From assembly GCA_937928595.1 (NCBI GenBank), contig CALGJV010000031.1:1-64000 (forward strand): a stretch of DNA of 64,000 nt. The letters run 5' to 3'. This DNA comes from an uncultured Phycisphaerae bacterium. Its GTDB lineage: Bacteria; Planctomycetota; Phycisphaerae; UBA1845; Fen-1342. Positions 36,510 to 44,667 of this stretch are shown piece after piece (the first letter of the stretch is position 1; each line of letters begins with the position of its first letter). The notes under the pieces are model-generated. The model made no database searches and was not told where the DNA came from. It saw only the letters and a list, made by a program, of their open reading frames with translations. A program made the translations under genes and the position numbers.

Positions 36510-38219
36510 ATGGCGATCTTCGGCACCTCATTCCAGATTGGACGCAGCGCCTTGCAGGCGTACCAGACGGCGCTGGCCGTCAGCGGCCAGAACATCGCCA
36601 ACCTGGGCAACGCCGATTACGCGCGGCAGTCGGCCCGGCTCGCGGCGATGCACGGCGGGCTGACGCCGGGCGGGATCGCCCCCGGCACGGGCGTGCTGGT
36701 TACGGGGCTCGAGCGCCACGTCGATGCCGCGGTCGAGGCGCGCCTGCGGGCGGCCCTCGGGAGCCGCAGCGGCTCCACGACGCTGCACACGCAGCTGGGG
36801 CGCATCGAGGGGCTCTACAACGAACTGACGGACACCGACCTGTCCACGCAGCTCAGCCAGTTCTTCGGCAGCTTCGCGGACCTGCAAACCGACCCGAACG
36901 AGCCGGCCGCGCGCAGCCGGGTGCTGGCGTCGGCCGACGCTCTGCTCCGCACGCTCCGGCGCCAGCGGTCGGGGCTCGTCGACCAGTACGGCGACCTGAA
37001 CCTCAGTCTCCAGGAGACCGTGCGGCAGGCCGACGCGCTGGCGCGGCAGATTGCCGAGCTGAACGGCCAGATCGTGATCCAGGAAGCCGGCGCCAACGGC
37101 GGGGCGGGCGCGCTGCGCGATCGCCGCGACGCGGCGCTGCGGCAACTGGCCGAGCTGATGGACATCCAGAGCCGCGAGCAGCCCAACGGAGTCGTCAACG
37201 TGTACATCGCGAGCGAGCCGCTGGTCGACGGGACGCGGGCCCGCGGCCTGACCACGTCGCAGGACGTCGCGGACGGCCTGCGACGGCTGACGGTGCGGTT
37301 TGCCGACACGAACAACCCGGTCCGGCTGCGCGACGGCACGTTGGCGGGCCTGGTCCAGGCCCGCGACACGCACGTGCGCGGGCAGATCGACCAGCTCGAT
37401 CGGCTGGCGCGCGGGCTGATCTACGAGGTGAACCGCGTCCACAGCAACGGGCAGGGGCTGATCGGCTACACGACGCTGACGAGCCGCTATCCCGTCGCCG
37501 CCGCGAACGCCCCGCTGAACAGCGCCGCCGCGGGCCTGCCGTTCCCGGTGGAGAACGGCACGTTCCTCGTGCAGGTGCGCGACCGCGCCACCGGGCAGGT
37601 GACCACGCACCAGGTCGAGGTCGACCTGGACGGGCTGAACGGCGACGACACGACGCTGGCGAGCCTGGCGCAGACCCTGGACGACCTGCCGGGACTGGTG
37701 GCCCGCACGACCGTCGACGGCCGGCTCGAGCTCAAGGCCGACGGCGGCTACGAGCTGTCGTTCGCGGAAGACAGTTCCGGCGCGCTGGCGGCCCTCGGCC
37801 TGGCCGGGTTTTTCGAGGGCGATTCGGCGGCCACGATCGCGGTGCAGGAGGCGGTCCGCGGCGACGCGCGGCTGATCGCCGCGTCGCTGAGCGGCGCGCC
37901 GGGCGACGGGGCGAACGCCGGGCGGCTCGGCAGCGTCGGGGCGACGGCCAGCCGGCTGCTCGACGGGCGCAGCGTGCTGGACTTCCACGGGCTGATGACG
38001 GACGAGCTGGCGGTCGCGACGGCGGCCGCGCAGACCGGCAGCGAGGCCGCGGACGCGGTGTACAGCAGCCTGCTGTCGCAGCGCGAGGCGCTGAGCGGGG
38101 TGAACCTCGACGAGGAGGCGCTGAACCTGACGAAGTTCGAGCGGTCGTTCCAGGGCGCGGCCCGGTATCTGACGGTACTCGATTCGCTCAGCGGTGAGTT
38201 GCTGAGCCTGGTGCGGTAG
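36510..38219 (+). CDS. flgK: Hook-filament junction protein FlgK (HAP1)
   Basis: A 569-residue junction protein. The N-terminus SALQAYQTALAVSGQNIANL and the C-terminus SGVNLDEEALNLTKFERSFQ are the FlgK signatures, and both ends form the D0 coiled-coil domain. A central region of about 200 residues is variable. It joins hook to filament together with FlgL, which follows directly. No truncation is seen. Confidence 0.93.
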   Translation: MAIFGTSFQIGRSALQAYQTALAVSGQNIANLGNADYARQSARLAAMHGGLTPGGIAPGTGVLVTGLERHVDAAVEARLRAALGSRSGSTTLHTQLGRIEGLYNELTDTDLSTQLSQFFGSFADLQTDPNEPAARSRVLASADALLRTLRRQRSGLVDQYGDLNLSLQETVRQADALARQIAELNGQIVIQEAGANGGAGALRDRRDAALRQLAELMDIQSREQPNGVVNVYIASEPLVDGTRARGLTTSQDVADGLRRLTVRFADTNNPVRLRDGTLAGLVQARDTHVRGQIDQLDRLARGLIYEVNRVHSNGQGLIGYTTLTSRYPVAAANAPLNSAAAGLPFPVENGTFLVQVRDRATGQVTTHQVEVDLDGLNGDDTTLASLAQTLDDLPGLVARTTVDGRLELKADGGYELSFAEDSSGALAALGLAGFFEGDSAATIAVQEAVRGDARLIAASLSGAPGDGANAGRLGSVGATASRLLDGRSVLDFHGLMTDELAVATAAAQTGSEAADAVYSSLLSQREALSGVNLDEEALNLTKFERSFQGAARYLTVLDSLSGELLSLVR

Positions 38220-38239
38220 GGCGTGAGGGTGCCAGCGGC

Positions 38240-40150
38240 ATGAGCGTGACCTCGGTCAATCCGCCCCGCGTGAGCTTCACCCTGCGGACGTTCAATCTGC
38301 AGGAAGGGCTGCGGCGCAACAGCCTCGGGCTGTTCCGCGTGCAGAACCAGCTCGCCAGCGGCCTGCGCTTCCAGCGCCCCAGCGAGGACGTGCTGCGGGC
38401 GGCGGCGACCGTCAAGTTCGACCAGCGTCTCGACCAGCTCGGTCAGGTGGGGCGGAACCTCGAGCGCGTGAACGGCGTCCTGACCGAGGTCGAGTCGGCG
38501 CTGCAATCGGCCGTGGACCTGTTCCGCCAAGCGCAAACGCTCGCCCTCCAGTCCGTGGACGACGGCACGACCGCGGACGAGCGCAAGGCGCTGCTCCCGG
38601 TCGTGAACTCGGTGCTGGACCAGCTGCTCTCGATCGGCAACCGCCGTTACCTGAACAATTACCTGTTCGCCGGACAGCAGGTGCAGCCGCCGTTCGTGCT
38701 GGGTGACGACGGCGTGGTGTATACCGGCGACGCGGGCCGGCTCGAGACGATCATCGACACCGACATGAGCACCGGGACGTACACGATCCCGGGCACGGAG
38801 TTCTTCGCGGCGACGTCGTCGCAGGTGGTGGGGGCGGTCGACCTCGACCCGGTCGTCGAACGCCGCACGCGGCTGAGCGACCTGCGGGGCACGACCGGCA
38901 CGGGCGTGGAGCTCGGTCGCGTGCAGATCGAGGTCGGCTCCGACGCATACGTGGTCGACCTGACGGGCGCGGCGACGCTGGGGGACGTGATCGACCGGCT
39001 CAACGCGGCGCTGTCGCCGACGCTGCGCGTGGACCTCGGCGCGCGGGGGCTGGCGATGACGCAGGGGCCGCCGCCGCTGCGCGTCAGCGTCACCGACCTG
39101 AACGGCGGGCGCACGGCGCGCGACCTGGGCCTGGCCGGCAGCTTCAGCGGCGTGCTGTTCGCGGGCGGGGACCTGGATCCGCGGTTGACGCGCCTGACGC
39201 CGCTCCGCACGCTGCGCGGCGGCAACGGGCTCGACACGTCCGCCGGCTTCGTGATCCGCAACGGCACGAAGTCGGCGACGATCGACCTGAGCGGCGCGAC
39301 GACCGTCGAGGACCTGCTCAATCGCGTGAACCTCCCGGACCTGGGCGTCTGGGGCCGGATCGCGGCGGACGGGCGCCGGCTCGAGATCGTCAGCCGGGTC
39401 TCCGGCGCGGAGCTGCGCATCGAGGAGCACGGCGGCACCGTCGCGACCCAGCTCGGACTGCGGTCGCTGTACGCGGGCACCCCGCTGGCGGAACTGAACG
39501 GCGGCCGGGGTGTGCGCACCGTCGCGGGCCCGGACCTGCGGATCACGACGGCCGACGGGAGCACGCTGGACGTGGACCTGGACGGCGTGCGCACCATGCA
39601 GGACGTCATCGACCGGCTGAACGCCGCGGGGGGCGGGCGGATCACGGCGGGGCTGGCGAGTTTCGGCAACGGCCTCCAGATCACGGATCACACGGCGGGC
39701 GGCGGCACGTTCGGCGTGACGGCGCTGCAGGCGTCGCCCGCCCTGGGGGACCTGGGATTGGACGTGGCGGCCACGGGCGCCCTGCTCGTGGGTCGCGACG
39801 TGAACCCGTACACCGTGGACAGCCCGTTCACGGCGCTGCTGGAGCTGCGCCGGGGACTGGCGACGGACGCGCGGACGGACCTGTCGCGCGCGGCCGAGCG
39901 GGTGGAGCGCGTGCTGCGGAACATGCAGCGGGTGCAGGGTGAGGTGGCCTCGCAGGCCCGCCTGATGGCGGAGCGGACGGACCGCGTGGCGGCGGAAGCC
40001 AACGCGATCGAGGTCTTGCGCAGCGAGGCCCGGGATCTGGACTTGGCGGAGGCGGCGGTCCGCTTCCAGCAGCTCCAGACGGCGTTGCAGGCGAACCTGG
40101 GCGCCGCCTCGAAGACCTTGAACCTGTCGCTTCTGGACTACCTGCGCTGA
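38240..40150 (+). CDS. flgL: Hook-filament junction protein FlgL with three central IN repeats
   Basis: A 636-residue protein, about twice the usual FlgL length. The N-terminal helix has QNQLASGLRFQRPSEDVLRA and the C-terminal helix has VRFQQLQTALQANLGAASKT, both typical. The extra length is a central insertion with three related motifs of the flagellin hook IN type, starting near residues 213, 321 and 416, for example ATLGDVIDRLNAA, TTVEDLLNRVNLP and RTMQDVIDRLNAA. They would form surface domains on the junction. The gene follows flgK by 20 bases. Confidence 0.9.
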   Translation: MSVTSVNPPRVSFTLRTFNLQEGLRRNSLGLFRVQNQLASGLRFQRPSEDVLRAAATVKFDQRLDQLGQVGRNLERVNGVLTEVESALQSAVDLFRQAQTLALQSVDDGTTADERKALLPVVNSVLDQLLSIGNRRYLNNYLFAGQQVQPPFVLGDDGVVYTGDAGRLETIIDTDMSTGTYTIPGTEFFAATSSQVVGAVDLDPVVERRTRLSDLRGTTGTGVELGRVQIEVGSDAYVVDLTGAATLGDVIDRLNAALSPTLRVDLGARGLAMTQGPPPLRVSVTDLNGGRTARDLGLAGSFSGVLFAGGDLDPRLTRLTPLRTLRGGNGLDTSAGFVIRNGTKSATIDLSGATTVEDLLNRVNLPDLGVWGRIAADGRRLEIVSRVSGAELRIEEHGGTVATQLGLRSLYAGTPLAELNGGRGVRTVAGPDLRITTADGSTLDVDLDGVRTMQDVIDRLNAAGGGRITAGLASFGNGLQITDHTAGGGTFGVTALQASPALGDLGLDVAATGALLVGRDVNPYTVDSPFTALLELRRGLATDARTDLSRAAERVERVLRNMQRVQGEVASQARLMAERTDRVAAEANAIEVLRSEARDLDLAEAAVRFQQLQTALQANLGAASKTLNLSLLDYLR

Positions 40151-40365
40151 CGGCGCGGGGCGGCGTCCGGTTGGGCCGGGCGCCGCACGAGGACCGACGA
40201 GACGTGCCGGTCGGCGGCGTGGCTCCGCCGCCCGGCGCGGGTTGACTCGCGGAGGGCGAGTTGGGCGCCGGAGGTGCCCGGCCCGCCGCGCGGACAGGAT
40301 GACCGGCCGAGGTGGCCGGCCGCGCGCCGGACCGACCGCTGGGACGGAGCCACAGGAGCACGGAC

Positions 40366-40815
40366 ATGCTCATCGAGACGGTACGTTTTGGCCCGCTGGA
40401 AGTGGACGACACGAAGATCTTGGAGTTTCCCGACGGACTGCTGGGATTCCCCGGGTGCCGGCGCTTCGCGCTGCTCCAGACCTCGCCCGATCCGGTCCTG
40501 TTCTGGATGCAGTCGGTGGACGACCCGGCGCTGGCCTTCGTGGTGTGCGATCCGCTGGACTTCGTGCCCGACTACCAGGTGCCGATCCGCAAGGACGACG
40601 TGGAGGCCCTGGGGCTGCAGGACCTGAGCGATTGCCAGGTGCTGGTGATCGTGAACCGGGTGGACGGTGCGTACACCGCGAACCTGCTGGGGCCGTTGGT
40701 GGTCGGCACGCAGACGCGGCGGGCGCGGCAGCTGGTCCTGTCGGACAAACGGTACAGCACGCGGCACCGCCTGCTGGCGGCGTCGCAGGACCACGCGGTC
40801 GCCCGCTCGGCCTAG
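40366..40815 (+). CDS. fliW: Flagellar assembly factor FliW
   Basis: A 149-residue protein with the FliW core LEFPDGLLGFPGCRRFALLQ, FWMQSVDDPALAFVVCDP and ANLLGPLVVGTQTRRARQLV. FliW binds cytoplasmic flagellin or CsrA: when flagellin is exported, free FliW sequesters CsrA and releases flagellin translation. Its position beside csrA and the flagellin genes matches this partner-switching circuit. The ATG has an AGGAG SD. Confidence 0.94.
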   Translation: MLIETVRFGPLEVDDTKILEFPDGLLGFPGCRRFALLQTSPDPVLFWMQSVDDPALAFVVCDPLDFVPDYQVPIRKDDVEALGLQDLSDCQVLVIVNRVDGAYTANLLGPLVVGTQTRRARQLVLSDKRYSTRHRLLAASQDHAVARSA

Positions 40816-40855
40816 CCGCGGCGGGAAGGACTGGCGTTGCGCAGGAAGAGGTGGC

Positions 40856-40890
40856 TATAATGACCGCGGGCGTAGTTCAAGTTCTTGAAC
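40856..40890 (+). promoter_or_regulatory. TATAAT element with an adjacent palindromic operator ahead of csrA
   Basis: A perfect TATAAT lies at 40856-40861, between fliW and csrA. GTTCAAG (40875-40881) and CTTGAAC (40884-40890) form a perfect inverted repeat with centre TT just downstream, where the transcription start would be expected. This looks like a repressor operator placed over the initiation region. A -35 is weak (TGGCGT at 18 bases). Confidence 0.5.
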
Positions 40891-40942
40891 GGCAGGAATC
40901 GCGCCATGCGCGCCGCGCTCAGGCCCCGTCCTTCGCTCGGCA

Positions 40943-40961
40943 ACCCGGCGGAGCGCCGGGT
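40943..40961 (+). promoter_or_regulatory. Leader hairpin with GGA loop ahead of csrA, candidate CsrA site
   Basis: ACCCGGCG (40943-40950) and CGCCGGGT (40954-40961) form a perfect eight-base-pair hairpin whose loop exposes GGA (40950-40952). GGA in a hairpin loop is the CsrA recognition feature. The csrA SD region downstream (GGAAGGAG) has two more GGA copies. Together they suggest autoregulation of csrA. Confidence 0.45.
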
Positions 40962-41031
40962 GGCCGCGTGCCGTCTGTTCCGATTCCTGTCCGACGACGC
41001 ATCGGCCTAATCCAGCAGGAAGGAGCCGCGG

Positions 41032-41280
41032 ATGTTGGTGCTTTCAAGACAACGCGACGAGTCGATCATCATCGGCGACAACGTGCAGATCACGATCGTC
41101 GATATCCGGGGGGACAAAGTCCGGCTGGGCATCGAGGCGCCCGCCGAAATACCCGTGCATCGCAAGGAAGTCTTCGACGCCATTCAGCGCGAGAACCGCA
41201 AGGCCGCCGGCATGACCGCCGACGACCTGCCGGCCGGTCCGCCTGCCGCGCGGCCCGCCCGCGAATCCTCCGCTTCCTGA
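41032..41280 (+). CDS. csrA: Carbon storage regulator CsrA
   Basis: An 82-residue RNA-binding translational regulator. [20 protein letters not shown] and [20 protein letters not shown] are diagnostic, including the RNA-contact residues L4, R6 and R44-like positions. It represses flagellin translation by covering the SD and is antagonised by FliW. It lies directly between fliW and the first flagellin gene. A short low-complexity tail follows the conserved domain. Confidence 0.96.
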   Translation: MLVLSRQRDESIIIGDNVQITIVDIRGDKVRLGIEAPAEIPVHRKEVFDAIQRENRKAAGMTADDLPAGPPAARPARESSAS

Positions 41281-41358
41281 CCCCGCGCTGCCCGATCGGC
41301 GTCTCCGCTCTCATCACCCCGTTCCCCTCAGCCACGAACCGTTCAAGGAGGATGGCCA

Positions 41359-42786
41359 ATGGCTCGCATTAACACGAATGTCTCTGCGCTCACGGCCCGC
41401 CGCAACCTGAACTCGGCGTACCGCAGCCTCAACGGCACCCTCGAACACCTCAGTACCGGCCTGCGCATCAGCCGCGGCAAGGACGACCCAGCCGGCCTGA
41501 TCGTGTCCGAGCGGTTGCGGACCGAGATCGGCTCGGTCGGCCAGGCCCAGTCGAACACGCAGCGCGCCAAGCTGATCGTGTCCACGGCCGAAGGGGCCCT
41601 CGACGAGGTCGCCTCGCTGCTTAAGGACATCCAGCAGAAGATCGTCGAGGCCGCCAACCGCGGCGCGTTCTCCGACGACGAGCTGCGCGCCAACCAGCTC
41701 CAGATCGACTCGGCGATCGACAGCATCACCCGGATCGCGAACACGACCAGCTTCGCCGGGCGCAAGCTGCTCGACGGGTCGCTGGCGTACTCGACGAGCG
41801 GCGTGAATCTGGCGGCGGTGCGGTCGCTGCGGATCAACGCCACGCAGTTCGGTCAGCTGGCCAACATGCCGGTCGCCGTGAACGTGATGCGCGCGGCCTC
41901 GCAGGCCACGCTCACGTTCCCCTTCGCGGCGCTCGCCCCCGGCGCCAGCAACGTGACGATCGAGCTGGTCGGCCGCCGCGGCGTGACGACCATGACGTTC
42001 GCCAGCGGCACGCCGGCCTCGACGGTCGCCAAGGCGATCATCGCCGAAGCCGACGCCACCGGCATTTCGGCGACGCTGTCCGCGGGCGGCGCGGCCGGTT
42101 TCCGGCTGTACAGCCGCGGCTACGGCAGCAAGGAATTCGTGAAGATCCGCGTGCTCTCGCAGTCCGGCGACTTCCCGACCGCGGGCGGGACGAACGGGAA
42201 GGAGGACACGGGGTCGGACGCCCTGGCCACCATCAACGGCACGCTGGCCGGCGCCGACGGCAACAACTTGACGATCAAGAACTCCAGCATCGACCTGGAG
42301 CTGGCCGTCGCGCCCTCGACCTATCAGACGGCCTTCACGATCACCGGCGGCGGGGCGCTGTTCCAGGTCGGACCGCAGGTCAACACGAACCAGCAGGTCA
42401 ACCTGGCCATCGACGCCGTGACGGCTTCGCGGCTCGGCAACGACACCGTGGGCTACCTGGCGCAGGTCAAGACCGGACAGGCCCTCGCGCTCAGCACGCA
42501 CCGCTTCCACGAGGCCGGGCTGGTCGTGGAAGAGGCCATCCGGCAGATCTCGATGCTCCGCGGTCGGCTGGGCTCGTTCGAGCGCAACACGCTCGAGACG
42601 AACATGAACCAACTCGGGATCACGCAGGAAAACCTGACCGCGGCCGAGTCGGCCATCCGCGACGCGGACTTCGCCTACGAGACCTCGCGGCTGGCCCGCG
42701 ACCAGATCCTCGTCAACGCGGGCACGACCGTGCTCACGCTGGCGAACCAGACCACGCAGTCCGTCCTGCGGCTGCTGGGCGGCTGA
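41359..42786 (+). CDS. fliC: Flagellin (first copy)
   Basis: A 475-residue filament protein. The N-terminal D0/D1 is MARINTNVSALTARRNLNSA with LSTGLRISRGKDDPAGLI, and the C-terminal D1/D0 is SAIRDADFAYETSRLARDQI. The central part includes an IN-type element around VTIELVGRRGVTTMTFASGT. A strong SD, AAGGAGG, precedes the ATG and contains GGA, so CsrA control is possible. It follows csrA by 78 bases. A paralog follows about 360 bases later. Confidence 0.95.
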   Translation: MARINTNVSALTARRNLNSAYRSLNGTLEHLSTGLRISRGKDDPAGLIVSERLRTEIGSVGQAQSNTQRAKLIVSTAEGALDEVASLLKDIQQKIVEAANRGAFSDDELRANQLQIDSAIDSITRIANTTSFAGRKLLDGSLAYSTSGVNLAAVRSLRINATQFGQLANMPVAVNVMRAASQATLTFPFAALAPGASNVTIELVGRRGVTTMTFASGTPASTVAKAIIAEADATGISATLSAGGAAGFRLYSRGYGSKEFVKIRVLSQSGDFPTAGGTNGKEDTGSDALATINGTLAGADGNNLTIKNSSIDLELAVAPSTYQTAFTITGGGALFQVGPQVNTNQQVNLAIDAVTASRLGNDTVGYLAQVKTGQALALSTHRFHEAGLVVEEAIRQISMLRGRLGSFERNTLETNMNQLGITQENLTAAESAIRDADFAYETSRLARDQILVNAGTTVLTLANQTTQSVLRLLGG

Positions 42787-43143
42787 GCGGCGCGTCGCGC
42801 GCGGCCGCGCCGGCCGCACGTGCCCCGGAATCGCCGTGGGGGCGGCGGGGTGCGGGCGGCCGGCCGCTTTTTTCGAGCGGGCCGGGGGGCCGATAAGAGC
42901 GGGCGGCGGGCGGCGGCGGGGGCCGGTCCGCGCCCGCGGCCCCGGGCGGGGGCGGGAGCGAACGGGGCGGGGCGGGGGTTTTTCTAAAGCGCGCCACGGG
43001 TCGCGACGATGCCCCCTGTGTCAGTCAGAGCGGACGGTCACAGGAGCCGTCGGCAGCGCTCGTGACGACGTGAAGTCAGCCGGCATGCGGCCGCGATTCC
43101 CAGCGGGGATCCCGCCCGTGCCCGCCCGTGGAGGCGCAGGTCC
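42787..43143 (+). other. Intergenic region between the two flagellin genes
   Basis: This stretch of about 357 bases is extremely GC-rich and holds no supported gene. Its first part contains the terminator of the first flagellin. A T5 run lies at about 42979-42984, in a G-rich stretch. No convincing sigma-28 or sigma-54 promoter for the second flagellin was found. Confidence 0.5.
42809..42873 (+). terminator. Intrinsic terminator after the first flagellin gene
   Basis: GCCGGCCGC (42809-42817) is complementary to GCGGCCGGC (42856-42864) and a T6 run (42868-42873) follows three bases later. The second arm can also fold locally as GCGG-CCGG-CCGC directly against the T-run. Either form fits a Rho-independent terminator. 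Confidence 0.6.
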
Positions 43144-44565
43144 ATGAGTCGCATCAACACCAATGTCTCATCCATCATCGCGCAGCGCGTGCTGGGGACG
43201 CAGAATGCCCGACTGAACCAGTCCCTGCAACATCTGAGCACGGGCTTGCGCATCAACACCGGCAAGGACGACCCGGCCGGCCTGATCGCCTCGGAGACGA
43301 TGCGGGTCGAGATGCGGGCCATCCAGGCGGCCCAGACCAACATCTCCCGCGCGACGAACGTCGTGGCGGTGGCGGAGTCGGGTCTGGCGGAGGTGCACCG
43401 GCTGCTCAACGACCTCGAGGATCTGGTCGACCGCACGTCGAACGAGGCCGGCATCAGCGTCGAGGAGCGGAACGCGAACCAGCAGGAGATCGACCTGATT
43501 CTCTCGTCGATCAACCGCATCGCGAACTCGACAGAGCTCCAGGGGCGCAAGCTGCTGAGCGGGGAACTGGCCTTCACGACCTCGGCGGTCAACAGCACGC
43601 AGGTGACCGACCTGCGGATCAATGGGGCGCGCGTCCCCGAGCAGGGCACGCGCGTCGTCAACATCGAAGTGCTGGTCTCGGCCCAGCTCGCCCGGGTCAA
43701 CTACGCCGGCGGCGCGGTGGGCTCGGCCCAGACGATCGAGATCACCGGCAACCTGGGCACCGAGCGCATCACGCTGGCCAGCGGCGCCACGACGGCCAAC
43801 CTCGTGTCGGCCGTCAACATGTCCAAGCACCTGACGGGCGTGTCGGCCACGCGGATCAACGCGACGTCGGCGGTGTTCACCAGCACGGCCTACGGCTCCT
43901 CCCAGTACGTGAAGGTGCGTGTGCTGAGCGGCACGGCGTTCGCGGCCGGTCTGGGCGGCACCCTGGTCGAGGACAACGGCCAGGACGTGCGCGTCAACAT
44001 CAACGGCCAGGCCGTCACCGGCGACGGCTTGAGAGTCAGCGTCCGCAACTCGATCATCGATGCGGACATCACGCTGTCGCCGAGTTTCGCGACGCAACTG
44101 AGCACCGACTCGACCTTCGGCATCACGGGCGGCGGCGCGCGGTTTATGATTTCGCCCCGGCTCGACCTGAACTCGCTCGCGGCGATCGGCATCAGCTCGG
44201 TGACGACGGCGAACCTGGGCGACGCCAACGTCGGCTACCTCTACTCGCTCGGCACCGGCGAGGCCAACGCCATGAGCGAGAAGAACTTCTTCACCGCCCA
44301 GCGCATCGTCCGCCAGGCGCAGCAGCAGGTCGCCAACCTGCGCGGCCGCCTCGGGTCCTTCCAGAAGAACACGCTCGAAACGACGGCCGCCTCGCTGCGG
44401 ATCCAGTATGAGAACGTGGCGTCGGCCGAGAGCACGATCCGCGACACCGACTTCGCCGAGGAGACGAGCAACCTGACCCGCTCGCAGATCCTCGTCCAGT
44501 CGGCCACGAACGTGCTGCGGCTCGCGAATGCGGCGCCGCAGCAGGTCCTGGCGCTGCTCCAGTAG
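43144..44565 (+). CDS. fliC: Flagellin (second copy)
   Basis: A 473-residue flagellin paralogous to the first copy. The N-terminus has MSRINTNVSSIIAQRVLGTQ and LSTGLRINTGKDDPAGLIAS; the C-terminus has STIRDTDFAEETSNLTRSQI. The centre again holds an IN-type element (IEITGNLGTERITLASGATT). Both ends needed for filament packing are intact, so both genes are probably functional. A GGAGG SD precedes the ATG. A strong terminator hairpin follows. Confidence 0.95.
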   Translation: MSRINTNVSSIIAQRVLGTQNARLNQSLQHLSTGLRINTGKDDPAGLIASETMRVEMRAIQAAQTNISRATNVVAVAESGLAEVHRLLNDLEDLVDRTSNEAGISVEERNANQQEIDLILSSINRIANSTELQGRKLLSGELAFTTSAVNSTQVTDLRINGARVPEQGTRVVNIEVLVSAQLARVNYAGGAVGSAQTIEITGNLGTERITLASGATTANLVSAVNMSKHLTGVSATRINATSAVFTSTAYGSSQYVKVRVLSGTAFAAGLGGTLVEDNGQDVRVNINGQAVTGDGLRVSVRNSIIDADITLSPSFATQLSTDSTFGITGGGARFMISPRLDLNSLAAIGISSVTTANLGDANVGYLYSLGTGEANAMSEKNFFTAQRIVRQAQQQVANLRGRLGSFQKNTLETTAASLRIQYENVASAESTIRDTDFAEETSNLTRSQILVQSATNVLRLANAAPQQVLALLQ

Positions 44566-44611
44566 ACGAAGCGCCGTCCGCGACTCTGCCTCCTGTGCCT
44601 GCGGAACCACG

Positions 44612-44648
44612 CGCCGGCCCCGGTCCCCGCCGGGGTCGGCGTGTTTCT
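44612..44648. terminator. Strong hairpin terminator between flagellin 2 and cls
   Basis: CGCCGGCCCCGG (44612-44623) and CCGGGGTCGGCG (44630-44641) form a 12-base-pair stem with one G-U wobble and a six-base loop. TGTTTCT follows on the plus strand. It lies between convergent genes and probably ends the flagellar transcript; it may also serve the opposite strand. Confidence 0.7.
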
Positions 44649-44667
44649 GCGCCGGCGGCCCCGGCCC

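Noticed and set aside
40906-41010. A 34-codon frame with a moderate SD between fliW and csrA
   Set aside because: It lies across the csrA leader hairpin, and arginine-rich content fits chance; no support beyond length.
42970-43010. Possible sigma-28 promoter (TAAA followed by a GC-rich stretch) before the second flagellin
   Set aside because: The -10 half does not match GCCGATAA at any reasonable spacing.
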